DNA of 64,000 nt from Knufia peltigerae (Eukaryota > Ascomycota > Eurotiomycetes > Chaetothyriales > Trichomeriaceae): assembly GCA_030247855.1 (NCBI GenBank), contig JAPDRN010000007.1, positions 62,001-126,000 on the forward strand, in the 5' to 3' direction. Below, piece after piece: positions 20,672 through 33,463 of the stretch; positions within the stretch are counted from its first letter, which is position 1, and every line of letters begins with the position of its first letter. The notes under the pieces were generated by a model. That model was not told the origin of the DNA, searched no databases, and worked only from the letters and a program-made list of their open reading frames with translations. Both the position numbers and the translations under genes were made by a program.

Positions 20672-22162
20672 CTATTTGATGACTCTCGTGACCAGTCCAG
20701 TGGCAACAGTTCGGCCACCTTCTCTCAAGTTGAATCGTTCACCAATTTCCATCACACAAGGATGGTTAGTCTTGAGGACCACTTCGACGTTATCACCAGG
20801 CATAATCATTCTGCTGGTATCTTCGGTTCCTTCGGGCCATGCCAACTCGGCGGCTTCATCAGCGGTACGGACGTAGAGCTGAGGTCGGTATGCCGAGGAA
20901 AAGCCAGTCTTTCTTCCACCTTCCTCTTCGGTCAAGACGTACATGGAGACGAGAACCTCCTGTACGGCCTTGACGGTGCCTGGGACAGCCACAACCATAC
21001 CACGTCGGATGTCTTCACGCTTCACACCTCGGAGAAGGAGACCCGAGTTGTCACCAGCTCTTGACTCTTCGCAGGATTTCTTGAAAGTTTCAATGTCAGT
21101 GACCTTGGTCTTGATGACCTGGTCGCCACCTCCGATGATCTCGACTTCGGAATCTCTCTTCAAGACACCACGCATGACACGGCCGGAAGCAACGGTACCA
21201 CGACCAGAGATGGAGAAAACTTCCTCGACCGACATCATGAAGGGCTTCTCGGTGTCTCGGACAGGGGTAGGGATCCAGGTGTCGACCGCGTTCAGGAGCT
21301 CGTCGATCTTTTGAACACCAAGCTCGGGCTTTGTACTTTCCAGAGCGCAGAGAGCGGAACCGAAGATGATGGGAGTCTCTTCTCCTTCGAAGTCATACTT
21401 GGACAAAAGTTCTCGCATTTCCATCTCGACAAGTTCCAACATTTCCGGGTCTTCGACAGTGTCGCACTTGTTGACGAATACGACAATCTTCTGGACACCG
21501 ACTTGACGAGCGAGGAGCAAGTGTTCTCGGGTTTGAGGCCTAACAAAATGTGTCAATCATCATTCCTCCGGCAAACTCTGGATACTGAATCTTGCTCACA
21601 TTTGCCCATCACCCGCAGCAACGACCATGACAGCACCATCCATCAAAGCAGCACCAGTAATCATGTTCTTGATATAATCGGCGTGACCGGGACAGTCAAC
21701 GTGGGAGTAGTGGCGAGCGTCGGTTTGGTACTCGATATGGGCAGTTGCAATTGTGATACCACGCTTTCGCTCTTCGGGAGCTTTGTCGATGGCGCCATAT
21801 TCTAAGAAGTTGGCAAATCCCTTTTCTGCTTGTCGCTTGGTGATGGCTGCGGTCAAAGTGGTCTAGTGAGGGCGTGAGCGGAAACAACCTTGACGAACTG
21901 AATGGAAGATTTACCTTGCCATGATCGACGTGGCCAATTGTGCCTGGACATGTGTTAGATCAATACCAGCGCCAGGCCATCGCGACATCTCAGACTTACC
22001 GATATTGACGTGCGGCTTGTTTCTCTCGAACACGGCAGCGTACGTTCTTGCTCCGAATCTGTCGTGACCCCAGACTCTGTTCACCGGGTTAACACCTCGG
22101 GCAGGGGTGACCACATGCCGCGAGGTGCGGAGGAAAGATGTGACTGAGCGAGAGAAAGCCAT
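20672..22162 (-). CDS. tuf1: Mitochondrial translation elongation factor Tu
   Basis: Exons complement(join(20672..21539,21600..21862,21915..21943,22000..22162)), 440 aa. The first 45-50 residues are rich in Arg, Ser and Thr with no acid cluster, a mitochondrial presequence. A 29-nt exon encodes the G1 loop GTIGHVDHGK. G-domain motifs follow (RGITIATAHIEY, DCPGHADYIKNM, VNKCD), then the beta-barrel domains ending in GRTVATGLVTRVIK. It delivers aminoacyl-tRNA to mitochondrial ribosomes. Gene structure is typical and no defect is visible. Confidence 0.97.
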
Positions 22163-23578
22163 GATGACGCCCTAAGAAGACAATGAATGAAGAAGAACGA
22201 CGAAGCCGAAAAGGACGGGGGATGGTAGTACGACCTGGAAAATTGATTTGGATCTTTCACCAGCAGCGGCGCAGGAGCTTGAAAGATTTTTCCAATGCGG
22301 TTTAGCTTGGAATTGGATCGAGGTGGAGCGATTTCGTCCGCAGCCTTGGCATCCGACTGTGCTGTATATACAACTGTAGCTTCACCTCTTCACTTTGTAC
22401 AGCCTTGCCATTCACTGGTATACCGCAATGAACGAATGACAACTGCCCTTGCACCTCACCTACGGAGACACGATCACAGGTAGGGTTTATGTTTTTCATT
22501 CCCAGAAGTCTGTTCAACATTCCGAGTAGCACCGCAGTGTAATGTGGATGCTCAATGAAGGTGTTACCAACAACAACAAATCCCCCCTTCCCCCCAAACC
22601 AATTGTATGAGTACAAGAAAGAAACAAAAAATAAACCAACCCAAATCCAATGATTGAGGGCAGAGTTTTCACTTCCCATTTGACAACACCAGTGTTCGAA
22701 TCAAAGTGGAAGAAGTTTTTTGCACTTTTTTTTTGGTTCGCATCCAGTCCCTTTGGGATCCGAACTGGAACGGGTGGTGTCCTGGATCTCAAGCGTCCGA
22801 AAGTTCTTGTACGAGTGAATGACAAAGACGCAAGGTTGAGTCAGCAGCAGGATGACCACCAGACAGAAAAGTACGGCCATTTTCTTTCCCATGTCCTCTA
22901 CACCTTCAGACTACAATGATCATGCACTTTCTACCATGACAGTACGTCAACTATTTCCAGCCTTTTTCATCATTGTATGTACATTTCAGGGTGGTGATGT
23001 GATGGTTCAATTCTGAATGGAAAGTAGAGGGTAACGGTGTTTTTCAACCCCAGTCTTCTACGTGACTAGAGATCAATGTATCCTGAGTGCACTTGATCAA
23101 TCCAAACAAGTTAACCCCACAGTTCGAAAGACACGGGTTCCTGTCCGCCAAAGCTGTTGGAAAGAATCATCACTAAATTTGGGCAACACTGGGGAGCCAT
23201 TGCAAAAAGTGACACGGACGAAGGAAGCATTACACATTGTGTTCTCGAGTCGTTTGAGACTTTCTTAAAATTTTCAATATATCATTCATTATTCGTCGTA
23301 TTCTTCATTCACAGGCACGTGTGTATAGTATATAGTATAGTATAGCATAGTATAAGGCAGGTTTATGACGCAACGCAGACGTGTTCCATCATCTCGAGTC
23401 GGCGTCGATGTATAATGGGAACAGAAGCCAACCGATGTATTTCCCAACCGTGGCAGTGTGTGCGTGTGTGTACCGTCTAGGTGTCCAGCGTTTCCTCCCG
23501 ACTTTTGTTTGTTTTTCCAGGTGCGCGTGTGTTGTTTGCTTTTCTTTTCTTTTTCCCCGTGACTGTAGTCTCTTCGGA
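22163..23578. other. Gene-poor region, several short unsupported frames
   Basis: 1.4 kb upstream of the EF-Tu gene. Reverse frames at 22302-22679 and 22701-22892 encode short hydrophobic peptides, the second beginning MGKKMAVLFCLVVILLL, which resembles a signal sequence, but no splice chain or family could be built. A low-complexity GTATA-rich tract lies at 23318-23356 and a GTGTG tract near 23456-23471. Confidence 0.45.
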
Positions 23579-24947
23579 TCAAGGAGGCGCAGAAAATCTG
23601 TATGGTGCCTCTGAAGCCAGAAACTCCTGTTGCATCTCTTTCTGCCTTGCGTCAAACTCTTTGCGTTGAATCGAGCTTCGGTTCGCCGACATTTCGAGGG
23701 CGGGTTCCTCGCTGGACTTGCTGTAGCCCATGCGAGAGGCCGACCGGGAGAAGAGACCACTCTGGGTGGCGGCCTTGGTCAGTCGTCGACCGCCTTGGTA
23801 CACGAGCGGCAAGTTGCAAACGACGACGGCAACAAAGGTCTCCCGGACTGCCCAGCTGCCTGCAGCTTGAGCTCCGCCGATGGGATCCTAGCCCAATAAT
23901 ATCAGCGCTGGCCTTATTTTTCAAGTGCGAGTGACTGCGTCCGGAAACTTACAGCAATAATCAGTGCGGCTCGTAGGATGCCAGCAGCCATGACGAACAC
24001 GGCTCCGGAGAAGATGAAGATCAAGGAGAATTTCTTCACCATGGGCACGTCGGCTTTCCACAGCAACTGGGCATCCATGTCAGCGGCGAGCAAATGTGAA
24101 GCCCAGAGGGATTTTTTCAACTTACAGGGATTGGTATTGACAGTAGGTATGCGTCGGAAAGGACGTTTAGAACGACGGTAACATACAAATCAATCTTTGA
24201 GATCGCGGGCTGACAGTGGTCTAGCGATAAAAATGAGCAATGTAGACTTTTGGTCAATCACGGGAAGCACTCACTACCAGGATTGGGGAAGATTTGCCAG
24301 TTCTTGTGGAAAGGGTGGCATCCAAGTAAGATGGACAACTCGGTGATAATGTACGTGGCGATGACAATGCCATAGCCAATACGTATCCTGATCTTCATGT
24401 AGTCGAGAGCTTCTCTGTATATACAGTTAGCATTGCAATTTCGAGTATAGCGAGGACCGTAAAGATAGACTCACGTTAGTCGATGATAGAAAATGATCAT
24501 GCAGAGCTTCAGAGTCCATAAGAGCAAGGTGTAAAGACTCCATCCGATGAGCTGCGTCTTTGACCCATTGACCCGATAACGGTATTCTTGAGAGTTGGGA
24601 TCCAATGTGCGCCGTTGCTCGTCGGTCATCCCATTGTTGGCTAAGCCTAGCCACCAGGCGCCGACGATATATGCAGCACCCGTCTCGAGACCATAGATTA
24701 CCTTAAAATGTCAGCGCAATAGTACTGAAACGTATTCAAGTGACTGAACATACAGTGGCAAAGAGCATAAGATAGTCACTGCCAGCGATATTAGCAAGGT
24801 CAAAGCTTTCTATAATGTCGCCATCACTCACTCGAGCCATAATCCCTTGATGCCAGCGACGGACAACCTGGAGGCTGTTCGTATGGCGACGATCAGAACG
24901 CCCACAGCGAGCAGGGTGAAAGCTTCGGTATTGAATTCGCTTGCCAT
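23579..24947 (-). CDS. Rhodopsin-like seven-TM integral membrane protein (PF20684-like)
   Basis: Seven exons: complement(join(23579..23887,23953..24066,24126..24220,24275..24414,24475..24701,24754..24778,24832..24947)), 341 aa. It opens MASEFNTEAFTLLAVGVLIV. Hallmarks of the fungal Pth11/rhodopsin-domain group are present: DDYLMLFATVIYG, LLLWTLKLCMIIFYHRL, GCHPFHKNW, and the loop CQPAISKIDLYVTVVLNVLSD. Seven membrane segments precede a cytoplasmic tail of about 80 residues. Exon 2 is 25 nt and encodes DYLMLFAT. The family includes putative G-protein-coupled receptors and proteins of unknown ligand at the plasma membrane. Conserved features place it there, but no ligand can be named. Confidence 0.9.
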
Positions 24948-27127
24948 GATGGAGAGGACACACTCCAGACTCTCGAGAATCAGGCTGGGAGGATGAACAA
25001 AAGAACCACGAACGGCGGCGGTCGCATTGATATCAAGCTCGATCCAAAATTTCCGTGATCATAATCCCCACAAGCATGCAAGGACAGAGATCGATTGGGA
25101 CCTGCCACTTTGTGAACAGCCACGGCAAAAGCTTCGGAGCACTCGTATCGTGCTAGGATCAGAGAACCCTTGTTAAACCGGACGTACCGATGAGAAGGGT
25201 ATATGATCGACCCAAGAGAAGGGCACACCAACTCCTACGTCTTTTCAGCCGCTGCCCAGGTCAGTTTTGGAGCGACCATCTGGTAGGCTCCTAAAGTCTC
25301 CGCCAGCCCACCAAGCAGGGCTTCCATGATTAACTCCAATGAGTAAATGACAGAAACTCTTATCCCTACATACAGTGGGGTTGACGTCGAGGAACTGACA
25401 TGGAACATGTGGCTAGTGCTTGACAGATAAGAGCTAGGCAAACGCTTCACGCCAAAGACCAAGCAAAGTCTCATGTTGGACGTCAGCTTCCAATAAAGAC
25501 GTTTGACACTTCGGCGATAGTATGTACAGTAAGCGAGCCTGCCATAGTTGCGCCATTCCAGTGTGGCATGGTCAGCCCCCAGTGATTCAAATTCGGATCG
25601 TTGAGCTTTGGCTTGGTGATCTGCCGCGCCGGATCTTGCTTCGAAACATTACTAAAAAGCCGTTGGAAAAAGGGGTTTGAAAAGGCGCTCCGGGTCGGAG
25701 CGGGAGACAAAATCCTGATCCATTTAATACGAGCATAACTTTTGTAGGAGGCAAATAATGCTCAGATGGAGCGTGGATGGAGAAAGAAAAGTCTTGCCAG
25801 GTTTGACCAAGGAAGCTGGGTTGGTGACGGGAACAGCTGCATACTGTACAGCAACTGTGCAGTACTCTTTGACAGTCAACAGTGGATACTCGGTCCTGGT
25901 GAGTAAAAGTCTGGTTGTTGGTACTCTGTGGAAGACTCCCCTACTTGGATTGACAGGTGGTTCCCGTATCCGCGGTGGCTGCGACCTCGTCTGTGGTTGG
26001 AGGGAGTTCTCAACCTGACATCAGTAGCGATTCCACATGCAAGCACTTTGGTGTCATGGTGGTGGGCAGTTCTTGATTGGAGTGGCACTGGTGGCACGGC
26101 GCACCTCCATCTTCCATTCAAATGCTAAGGGCTAGTGAGGCTTCGTTAATCGAACGAATGATCAGAGCAGGAGCCGTACCTGACATCCCAGACATCGAGA
26201 CCGGCCTATCAAGTGGCAAATGGAGAGAATTCAAGAAAGATCGGATATGCATCGGATACTTCACACCAACTCGCTACCATGCAGGCTCACTGGCGAATCT
26301 GCTCACCCCAGTCGCTCGAGGCATCTGTCTTGAGCTTGGCAGCTTCTTTTCGAATCGTGTGTATGTAGTCCTCAGTACAGAATAGAAGTGGATAGCCCGT
26401 GAAAGAGTTCGGTGCTGCAGGAAGATGGGCCCTCCAGCTTGTGAGCCCCAGTGGATCGGCAGTGCTGATAAGTACTTTACAATACCTACTCCGTACAGTA
26501 GTAGACATTTTTACGTTTAGCGGCCCCGGGCGCCACCAGGTATTTAGTGAGGTCCAGAGCCCGGAGACAGGCCTAGTGAGCCTCCTTCAGGCCAGAGGAA
26601 CGCCTCTGACGGATAGAGAACTCGGTTTACTCACATGGCACAAACAATAGCCTGGGAAAGTGGGAACGGGGTGTCCGTTCTGTGAAACCTCGGCCACCCT
26701 CTCTCGCCCGCAACTTCCTCTCATTTATTAGCTTGGTCCCAAGAGAAGCTGCCTACTGTACGGAGTACTACTGTAAACCTTGGGCTCTAGCTGGTTCCAA
26801 CTTGTTTTACTTGAAAGTTACTCTGATTGCAGGCATCATCCTGGCTCATCTCAGCTAATCCTGGCTGACTGGGTCGTAAGCTTCGTGGGCCAAGGGCAAC
26901 GGGCGAACGCCATATACCGCATTTACCCGATAGAGCGATTCCCTTGCATATCTTGCAGTTGATGATCTATCTCTAAGAAAAGTGTGACGACTCGAGTCTT
27001 TTTCCAGCTGCCTCTGGCTTGAAATCTTTCAGGGTGAGCAGATTGGCAGCAGTCTTTGCAAACTTCGGAGTTGTAAACACCCCAGGTACTCCGGATTGAT
27101 CGTTCCCTTTGAGACAGGCTGGCCATC
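24948..27127. other. 2.2-kb gene-poor region
   Basis: No supported gene. Reverse frames at 25235-25474 and 25483-25710 lie upstream of the rhodopsin-like gene and show no family motif or ATG in good context. TACTCCGTA is at 26487-26495 and TACGGAGTA at 26759-26767. The end is the promoter of the flavin monooxygenase. Confidence 0.45.
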
Positions 27128-28888
27128 ATGAGCGAGGCATTCGACCTTATCGTTGTGGGAACTGGTACGTGCACCTTTGACTGAACGACCCTTGCCTTAC
27201 AAGGTCCCAATACTGACATGGTAATGTAATCTTGTCAAGGCTGGTATGGTCTAGCTGCCGCCAAAACTTACACTGAGCTGCACCCTCGTGACAATGTGGC
27301 TGTACTCGAGACCAATTCTTCGCTGGGGGGCGTTTGGGCAGAAGACCGCCTGTATCCTGGTCTCAAATCGAATAACATGTTGGGCACTTACGAGTATCCC
27401 GATTTCCGCATGGACGAGGCTACCTATGGTGTGAAATCTGGCCAGCATATTCCAGGAACTGTTCTGCACCAATACCTCACAGACTATGCCAAGAAGTTTG
27501 GTGTGTATGAGCGTATCCAGTTCAATACGAGGGTCACGTCTGCAGAACCTTCGGAAGATGGTGACTGGCTCCTAAGAACTTCATCGGCTGAGAATAAAGT
27601 CTTCCAGACCAAAAAGCTGATAATCGCCACCGGATTGACTTCCGAGCCTTACGTACCAAAATTGCCCGGCGCTCAGGATTTCAAGGGTCAGATCTTCCAC
27701 GTCAGAGATTTTGCAGGCAAGGCCGATACCTTGAAGGAAGCGAAAAATGTCGTGGTCGTCGGAGGCGCAAAGTCCGCTTGGGACGTAGCGTATGCCTATG
27801 CAAAGGCTGGGGCTCAAGTAGACATGGTAATCCGGAAATCAGGACATGGTCCAGTATGGATGGCTCCACCCTACGTTACGCCTCTCAAGAAGTGGCTGGA
27901 AAAACTCGTGCATACTCGCTTCTTGACCTGGCTGAGCCCCTGCGTCTGGGGGGATGAAGATGGCTATTCCAGCATTCGACACTTTCTGCATGGGACCCTT
28001 ATTGGCCGAGGTATTGTCAGTACTTTTTGGAAGATTCTTGGTGGCGATGTCATTTCTCTCAACAAGTATGACTCGCATCCGGAGTTGAAGAAGCTGAAGC
28101 CGTGGGATCCGGCCTTCTACATTGGGAGCTCCTTGAGCATCCACAACTACCCGACAAGTTTCTTTGACCTCGTTAGGGAGGGCAGAATTAGGGTCAACAT
28201 TGATGAGATTACTGGTGTTGGACCAGAATCTATCAACCTGGCCTCGGGGCAAAAGCTCAAGGCTGACGTGGCAGTGTTGGCGACAGGATGGAGAAAAGAA
28301 CCATCTGTCGAATTCATCAAGGGCAGCGAGGCTGAAGTAGGGCAACATCATTCGCCCGCAGACCTAGAGGCCTTGACCAAGCAAGCTGACCACGAAATTC
28401 TGGAGCGATTCCCGAGTCTGAAGACGCAGCCGGAAAGAACGAATCAACTCCAGGAGAAATTGGCTGAGCGAATGAACCAGCCACTTCGCATGTACAGATT
28501 CATGGTACCGCCAGCAATGGTGCCCAAGCGTAACCTTGCCTTTGTCGGCATGTCATCGTCAATCACCACTTCAATTGTGGCTACCGTTCAGGCACTCTGG
28601 ATTTCAGCCTTTTTCGACGGCAAGTTGGACAGGCTCCCCAGTTCAGAAGACGACATCAAATGGGAGACAGTCCTACATAGTCAGTTTGGCCGATGGAGAT
28701 ATCCTATCGGTTATGGCCCATGTTTCCCTGACTTCGTCTTCGATGCTGTCCCTTATGTCGATATGCTGCTAAGAGATGTCAACCTAGAGTCGCATCGAAA
28801 GCGAGGTAAAATGGCCGACATGTTCGACCCTTATGGACCGGAGGATTATGTCGGGCTCATCGATGAGTGGAAGACGGGACATGCATAA
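27128..28888 (+). CDS. FAD-dependent monooxygenase (FMO-like)
   Basis: Exons join(27128..27164,27240..28888), 561 aa. The short first exon supplies MSEAFDLIVVGT and completes the FAD Rossmann motif VGTGWYGLAAA. The FMO signature F-x-G-x-x-x-H-x-x-x-F appears as FKGQIFHVRDF, the NADPH-site motif as VVVGGAKSAWDVA, and the LATGWR motif near the C-terminal third. It fits fungal flavin monooxygenases that hydroxylate or Baeyer-Villiger-oxidise small organic substrates. A hydrophobic stretch near residues 195-225 could associate with membranes. No biosynthetic neighbour identifies a pathway, so the substrate is unknown. Confidence 0.9.
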
Positions 28889-29474
28889 GCTGAGCCGCGT
28901 CGACGATAAAAGTCGAGTGTGAATAATGAATAACAACATTAGTGTAGCATGCTGCCCATACCGAAAGCTCTGTATAAGAGCAGAATATAAGAGCGTCTCT
29001 AGCTGGGTGAACTGTTGAATTTGGTGAATGAGTTTAGAGAGCTATCAGATTATAAATCTCGTTTTGCTACTGGTGATTGTCGGTGTGATGAAGGCCGCTG
29101 GCAAGTTGTAGCTGTCACCAGCTTGTGGACGAGATGTGGCTGAAAGCGATTATGCCTGGATCCACCCAACACCCCTCAAACATTTCTTCTCACTACGTCG
29201 TCAGATCCATCCTAGCCGAACGAGAGGAGTGACGATGAGCCCTGATCATAGCCCCTTTAGGCTCTTCGAGATATACTGTTGAAAAGTACCTATGATACAC
29301 CGAAGCGATAACCAGATGATCTGCGACCCCTGAATGAATGACGCCACGACAAAATCTCACATTCCGAGGTGTCAGATAACAAATATTCGCCCAGTCAACT
29401 GAAACAGAAGGTTGAAGGCGACTCACTGGATTGCACAGCACAAGACTTCGCCGAACGGAACCATTGACAGCACA
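28889..29474. other. Intergenic promoter of the Ap4A phosphorylase gene
   Basis: 586 bp with no coding gene. No clear regulatory motif was seen. Confidence 0.4.
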
Positions 29475-30419
29475 ATGAGTGCTATTATATTGTCCCCAAG
29501 CCTTGAGGAAAGGGTGATCTCGAAGTTTGATGAGTTGGTAACAAAAGGCGAAATCATCTACGAGCCTTCTACCACAGATACGAAAGAAGATGAGGGCTTC
29601 AAGGTATGTTGCAGATAATGCATGTTCGGAGTGCTCTACTGCTATCAGATCCTAACTTGATATCTTGGAGCACAGTTTGATTTCCGTCTAGTACCTCATC
29701 TACTACGCAAGCCCATCACTGCCCACGATGCGCCTGAGCGGAAGACCGGCAGAGGAAACAATCCTTTCCTAAATCCCGATCCCGATTTTGTACTATCAGA
29801 GGTTGGTCCTTCTCACTTACTCCTACTGAATAAGTATTGTGTGTATCGACCCAGTCTGCTCCTCATAACACGCCGTTTTGCTCGACAGTCTGACAGCCTC
29901 GATGCTAGCGACTTGTCCGCCGCCTGGTCATTGTTGATGCACTTTGAGAAGAGGCACATGATGATCTTCAACTGTGGCTATGAGGCAGGGTCTAGTCAAG
30001 GCCACAAGCACATGCAACTGTGGCATTATCCTGATGAACGTGAAATGGGGTTCCCTCTGTTTCCCAGCAAAGCTACCTCTACGATAGAGGTCACAAGTGA
30101 CATTGGAAATGTCCCACATCAGCACTTTGTTCTACGACTTCCGTCGAAAGTCGACGAAGCAGTCCTCGTGGAGGCTTATGGAAAGTTGCACAAGGCGGTT
30201 GAGGACTGTCACGCCAAGCATGGCGGCGGACCGGCTTACAATGTCATCCTTGTGAGAGAGTGGATGTGCCTAATACCCAGACGGCGTTGCGGGCTCGAGA
30301 AAGGTGCAGGTGCAAATGCTGCTGCCATCATCGGCATGGTGTGGGTTATCAGTGAGGCGGAAAAGGAGATATGGAATGCCGAGTATTTCAGGTATTTGGG
30401 CTATCCTAGAGATAGATGA
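29475..30419 (+). CDS. ATP adenylyltransferase / diadenosine tetraphosphate phosphorylase
   Basis: Exons join(29475..29603,29676..30419), 290 aa. Exon 2 reads on without a further intron through SEVGPSHLLLLNKYC to the histidine-triad-like motif GSSQGHKHMQLW (H-x-H-x-Q), which carries the nucleophilic histidine. Other family blocks are FDFRLVPHLLRKP and the C-terminal YNVILVREWMCLIPRR. The enzyme splits Ap4A with phosphate into ADP and ATP in the cytosol, controlling dinucleotide levels (yeast APA1/APA2). It is complete and close to the usual length of about 300 aa. Confidence 0.9.
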
Positions 30420-30672
30420 CCCGTGGACGAGTGCATGTATCAAGACCGTCGATAGACATAGACTAGAGTGCTAGAACCTGGAAATCAACGACTTCAGATG
30501 CTGTGGTTGTTCCGTTGCGGTGGCCGTCGATTTGCCAGCCTGATCAAAGACAAGGCTGTGGAAAAAAGTAACGCCGAAGTTCAGCCGACCCATTTCGCAT
30601 TTTCGAGGCCTTGTGACGAGCAGCAAGAAGTCGCAAGACAAACACCAAGGGCCAGAGTGCGAAGAAAGAACC

Positions 30673-32449
30673 ATGGGCAAAGGTCAGATCGCCTCTTTGT
30701 GTTCTGTTCCAGTATGCTGACTGGCTTCATTAGGAACCGATAAACTCTACGTACATGCACCGCTCTCTCTCGTTCGTGGCCGGAACTGACAACTCGCAGA
30801 TCACCCACTCCGAATGGTCTTCCTCTGATGCATACTCGGCTTCAGCTGGTGCAGGCGTTCGTGCCGATGCCAGCGGCCATGCGGCCTTCAAGAGACTCCC
30901 CTTCAACTTCTGTGCCTTGAGCCTCCAGCCTTTCACAACTCCGGTCTGCACGGCGAACGGCATCATATTTGACCATGAGAATATAATACGGTGGTTGCTG
31001 AAACACGATACGAATCCTACGGATGGCAAATCTCTGAAGCAGCAGGAATTGATCAAACTTGACTTTGCAAAGAATGACAGCAACGAGTTTGTCGACCCAG
31101 TCACTTATAAAGTGTTTACGGACAACACCCATATTGTTGCAATCAGACATGGCGACTCGGCCAATGTCTTTGCATATGATACGGTGGAAAGACTCAATAT
31201 CAAACCAAAAATGTGGAAGGATCTAGTCTCCGACGAAGACTTTTCCCGCGCAGACATCATAACCCTTCAAGACCCGCAAAACATCGAATCCCGGAATCTC
31301 AGCTCGTTCAAGTATCTGAAAGAAGGCGAAGACTCTGGCATACCGAAGGAAGAAGCGACCATCAACACGGCTTCACTGGGCAGTGCTGCAGACCTCAAGA
31401 TTATGAAAGCAAAGGAAGCAGTTGCCAAAGCCAGAGCAGAACGCGCCAATGCTCAATCAGCCACTAGCAGAGACAAATCTCAACTCTCCACGAGTACGAA
31501 GAAGACTGCCACGGCATCCACTTATAAGCCGACACCATACAACGCTACAGGACACACTACTGGTCTTGCCGCTGCATCACTAACTTCCACAGGCATGACG
31601 CCTCATACGTCAGCCGCACTGGCCTTGATGTCGGATGAAGAATATCTCCTGAAGCGCGGCCGAGTCAAAGAGAAGGGCTTTGTCCGATTAGCAACGTCCG
31701 TTGGGGACCTCAGTATCGAATTGTACCCGGAGCATGCGCCCAAAGCAGTTTGGAATTTCATCCGTCTCGCTCAAAAGGGATATTACAATGGTATCGTCTT
31801 CCACCGTAACATCCGAAATTTCATGATTCAGTGCGGCGACCCGACCGGCACTGGCCGGGGTGGAACAAGCATTTGGGGTAAGAATTTTGAGGATGAGTTT
31901 GAGGGTCCATTGAAGCACGATACACGCGGTGTACTGTCCATGGCGAACAAGGGAAAGAACACGAATAGCAGTCAATTCTTCATCACGTACAGAGCGACAA
32001 GCCATTTAGACAGAAAACATACGATATTTGGTCGTGTTGTGGGAGACGATGGGACGAGTATGGCTGTGCTGAAGCGGTTGGAGGAAACGCCGGTGGACGC
32101 AAATGATCGTCCAAAGGAGGAGATCAAGATCATTGAAGCGGTCGTCCTGATCGACCCGTTTGAGGAGTTTTGGAAGAACAAGGCCGAAAAAGAAAGGAGT
32201 GACAAGGAGAAGGAAGAACGGAAGGCGGATGATCGCACAACCTGGACAGGAAAGAGGATCAGGAACGACGGGACGATTGAGAAGGATTCTGGAGGTGGAG
32301 TTGGCAAGTACCTCAAGGCTGCGATGAAGAATGGGCAACATGAAGTGGAAGAAGATGAGATTGTCGAGTTTGTTGACGAGCCAGAGGAACCAGTCCGAAA
32401 GAAGAACAAAGGCGGCGGAGGTGGATTTGGGAATTTCGACGGCTGGTGA
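30673..32449 (+). CDS. cyp8: U-box cyclophilin, PPIL2/CYP8-type peptidyl-prolyl isomerase
   Basis: Exons join(30673..30682,30734..30750,30800..32449), 558 aa. The first two exons are 10 and 17 nt and together give MGKGTDKLY, which joins in phase to ITHSEWSSSDAYSASAGAG, the conserved start of this family; the apparent ATG at 30755 is intronic. A U-box lies at about residues 42-115 (E2-binding, ubiquitin ligase type). The cyclophilin domain is at about 303-464 with FHRNIRNFMIQCGDPTGTG and SQFFITYRATSHLD. The tail is charged and ends GGGGGFGNFDGW. PPIL2 proteins associate with spliceosomes in the nucleus. Confidence 0.95.
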
Positions 32450-33463
32450 TCTCAACCGAATGTCACTTTTTTCAATGAGCTGGGAGGGACTAGGAAGATG
32501 CCTATACAAGCAGCCTGGCGGAAAGAGCCACTCGAGCATCTTGACGAGTGATGATTTCGGCCAGAAACTCGATACGTGGTGAACTTATACCGCATGATGC
32601 TACTACCACCAGCAAATCGATCATATCTACATCGTCTGCCTCGAGCCAACGCCGACTCTTGCTTTTGGCATCTAGGAACTTGCTTCCCATCATCGATATA
32701 GTCATGCCCGACAAGGAGACCAAATACTCTCAAATCGGCTATGGTTTTATGCCAACAGAAAAGCCATGACTTTGGCACTAGCACGTCTTCTGATGTTTCC
32801 GGTCTTCCGCTGGGGACTAGACTCTCGAAGAAAGCGGGAGCGTATTAAAGTACAACGACATCGAAGACCTTAATGTCAGCTGTCCGTTCTGTGGTTTCGG
32901 GGGCTTGCATCTGCTACCGCTCGCAAGGATATCCCATAAACGGACCGTATCAGAATGAGTCTGGAAGTTGGAATAAACATATCTTCAGATATTCGTGGAT
33001 GAGATCGAAGAAGTCTCCCACATAGAGAGTCCGCTGGGGAAGTAGGGCAGATGGTCAACAGGGATGGAGCATCAGATATCTAATTGGCACTACTTATGAG
33101 TCTCGGTTGGGACAACGGACCATACTCGTACTAGGAAGAGGTAGTTACTATTGAATTGTATCGTTCTCCATTTCTCTCGAATGTCGAATATCAGAGTCTT
33201 CCATAGCCAGTTGCTTTTCTTCTGGACACATCTGGACAAAGGCTTCCCGGCAGAACGTCGGACCATTTATTCGTATATTCCGTGTCTGCGCCGACAACAT
33301 TTCCCTAATAACAACCCATACCACCACCTACCAACTTCTACCGACCCAGCTTGTGGTTTTCAACGATGATCCCTTTTATACCTCAAACCAAACGCCTGCC
33401 ACGATTTCAGTCATAATCTCCTCGCTAGAGACCCTCGAGATAAAGAAAAAAGAGTTGGTGGCC
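32450..33463. other. Intergenic, no gene supported
   Basis: 1 kb between tandem genes. Short frames only. The last 200 bp are the leader of the mitochondrial peptidase gene. Confidence 0.5.

Noticed and set aside
22302..22679. 125-codon reverse frame upstream of EF-Tu
   Set aside because: Hydrophobic start but no splice signals, family or conserved pattern; probably leader sequence of neighbours.
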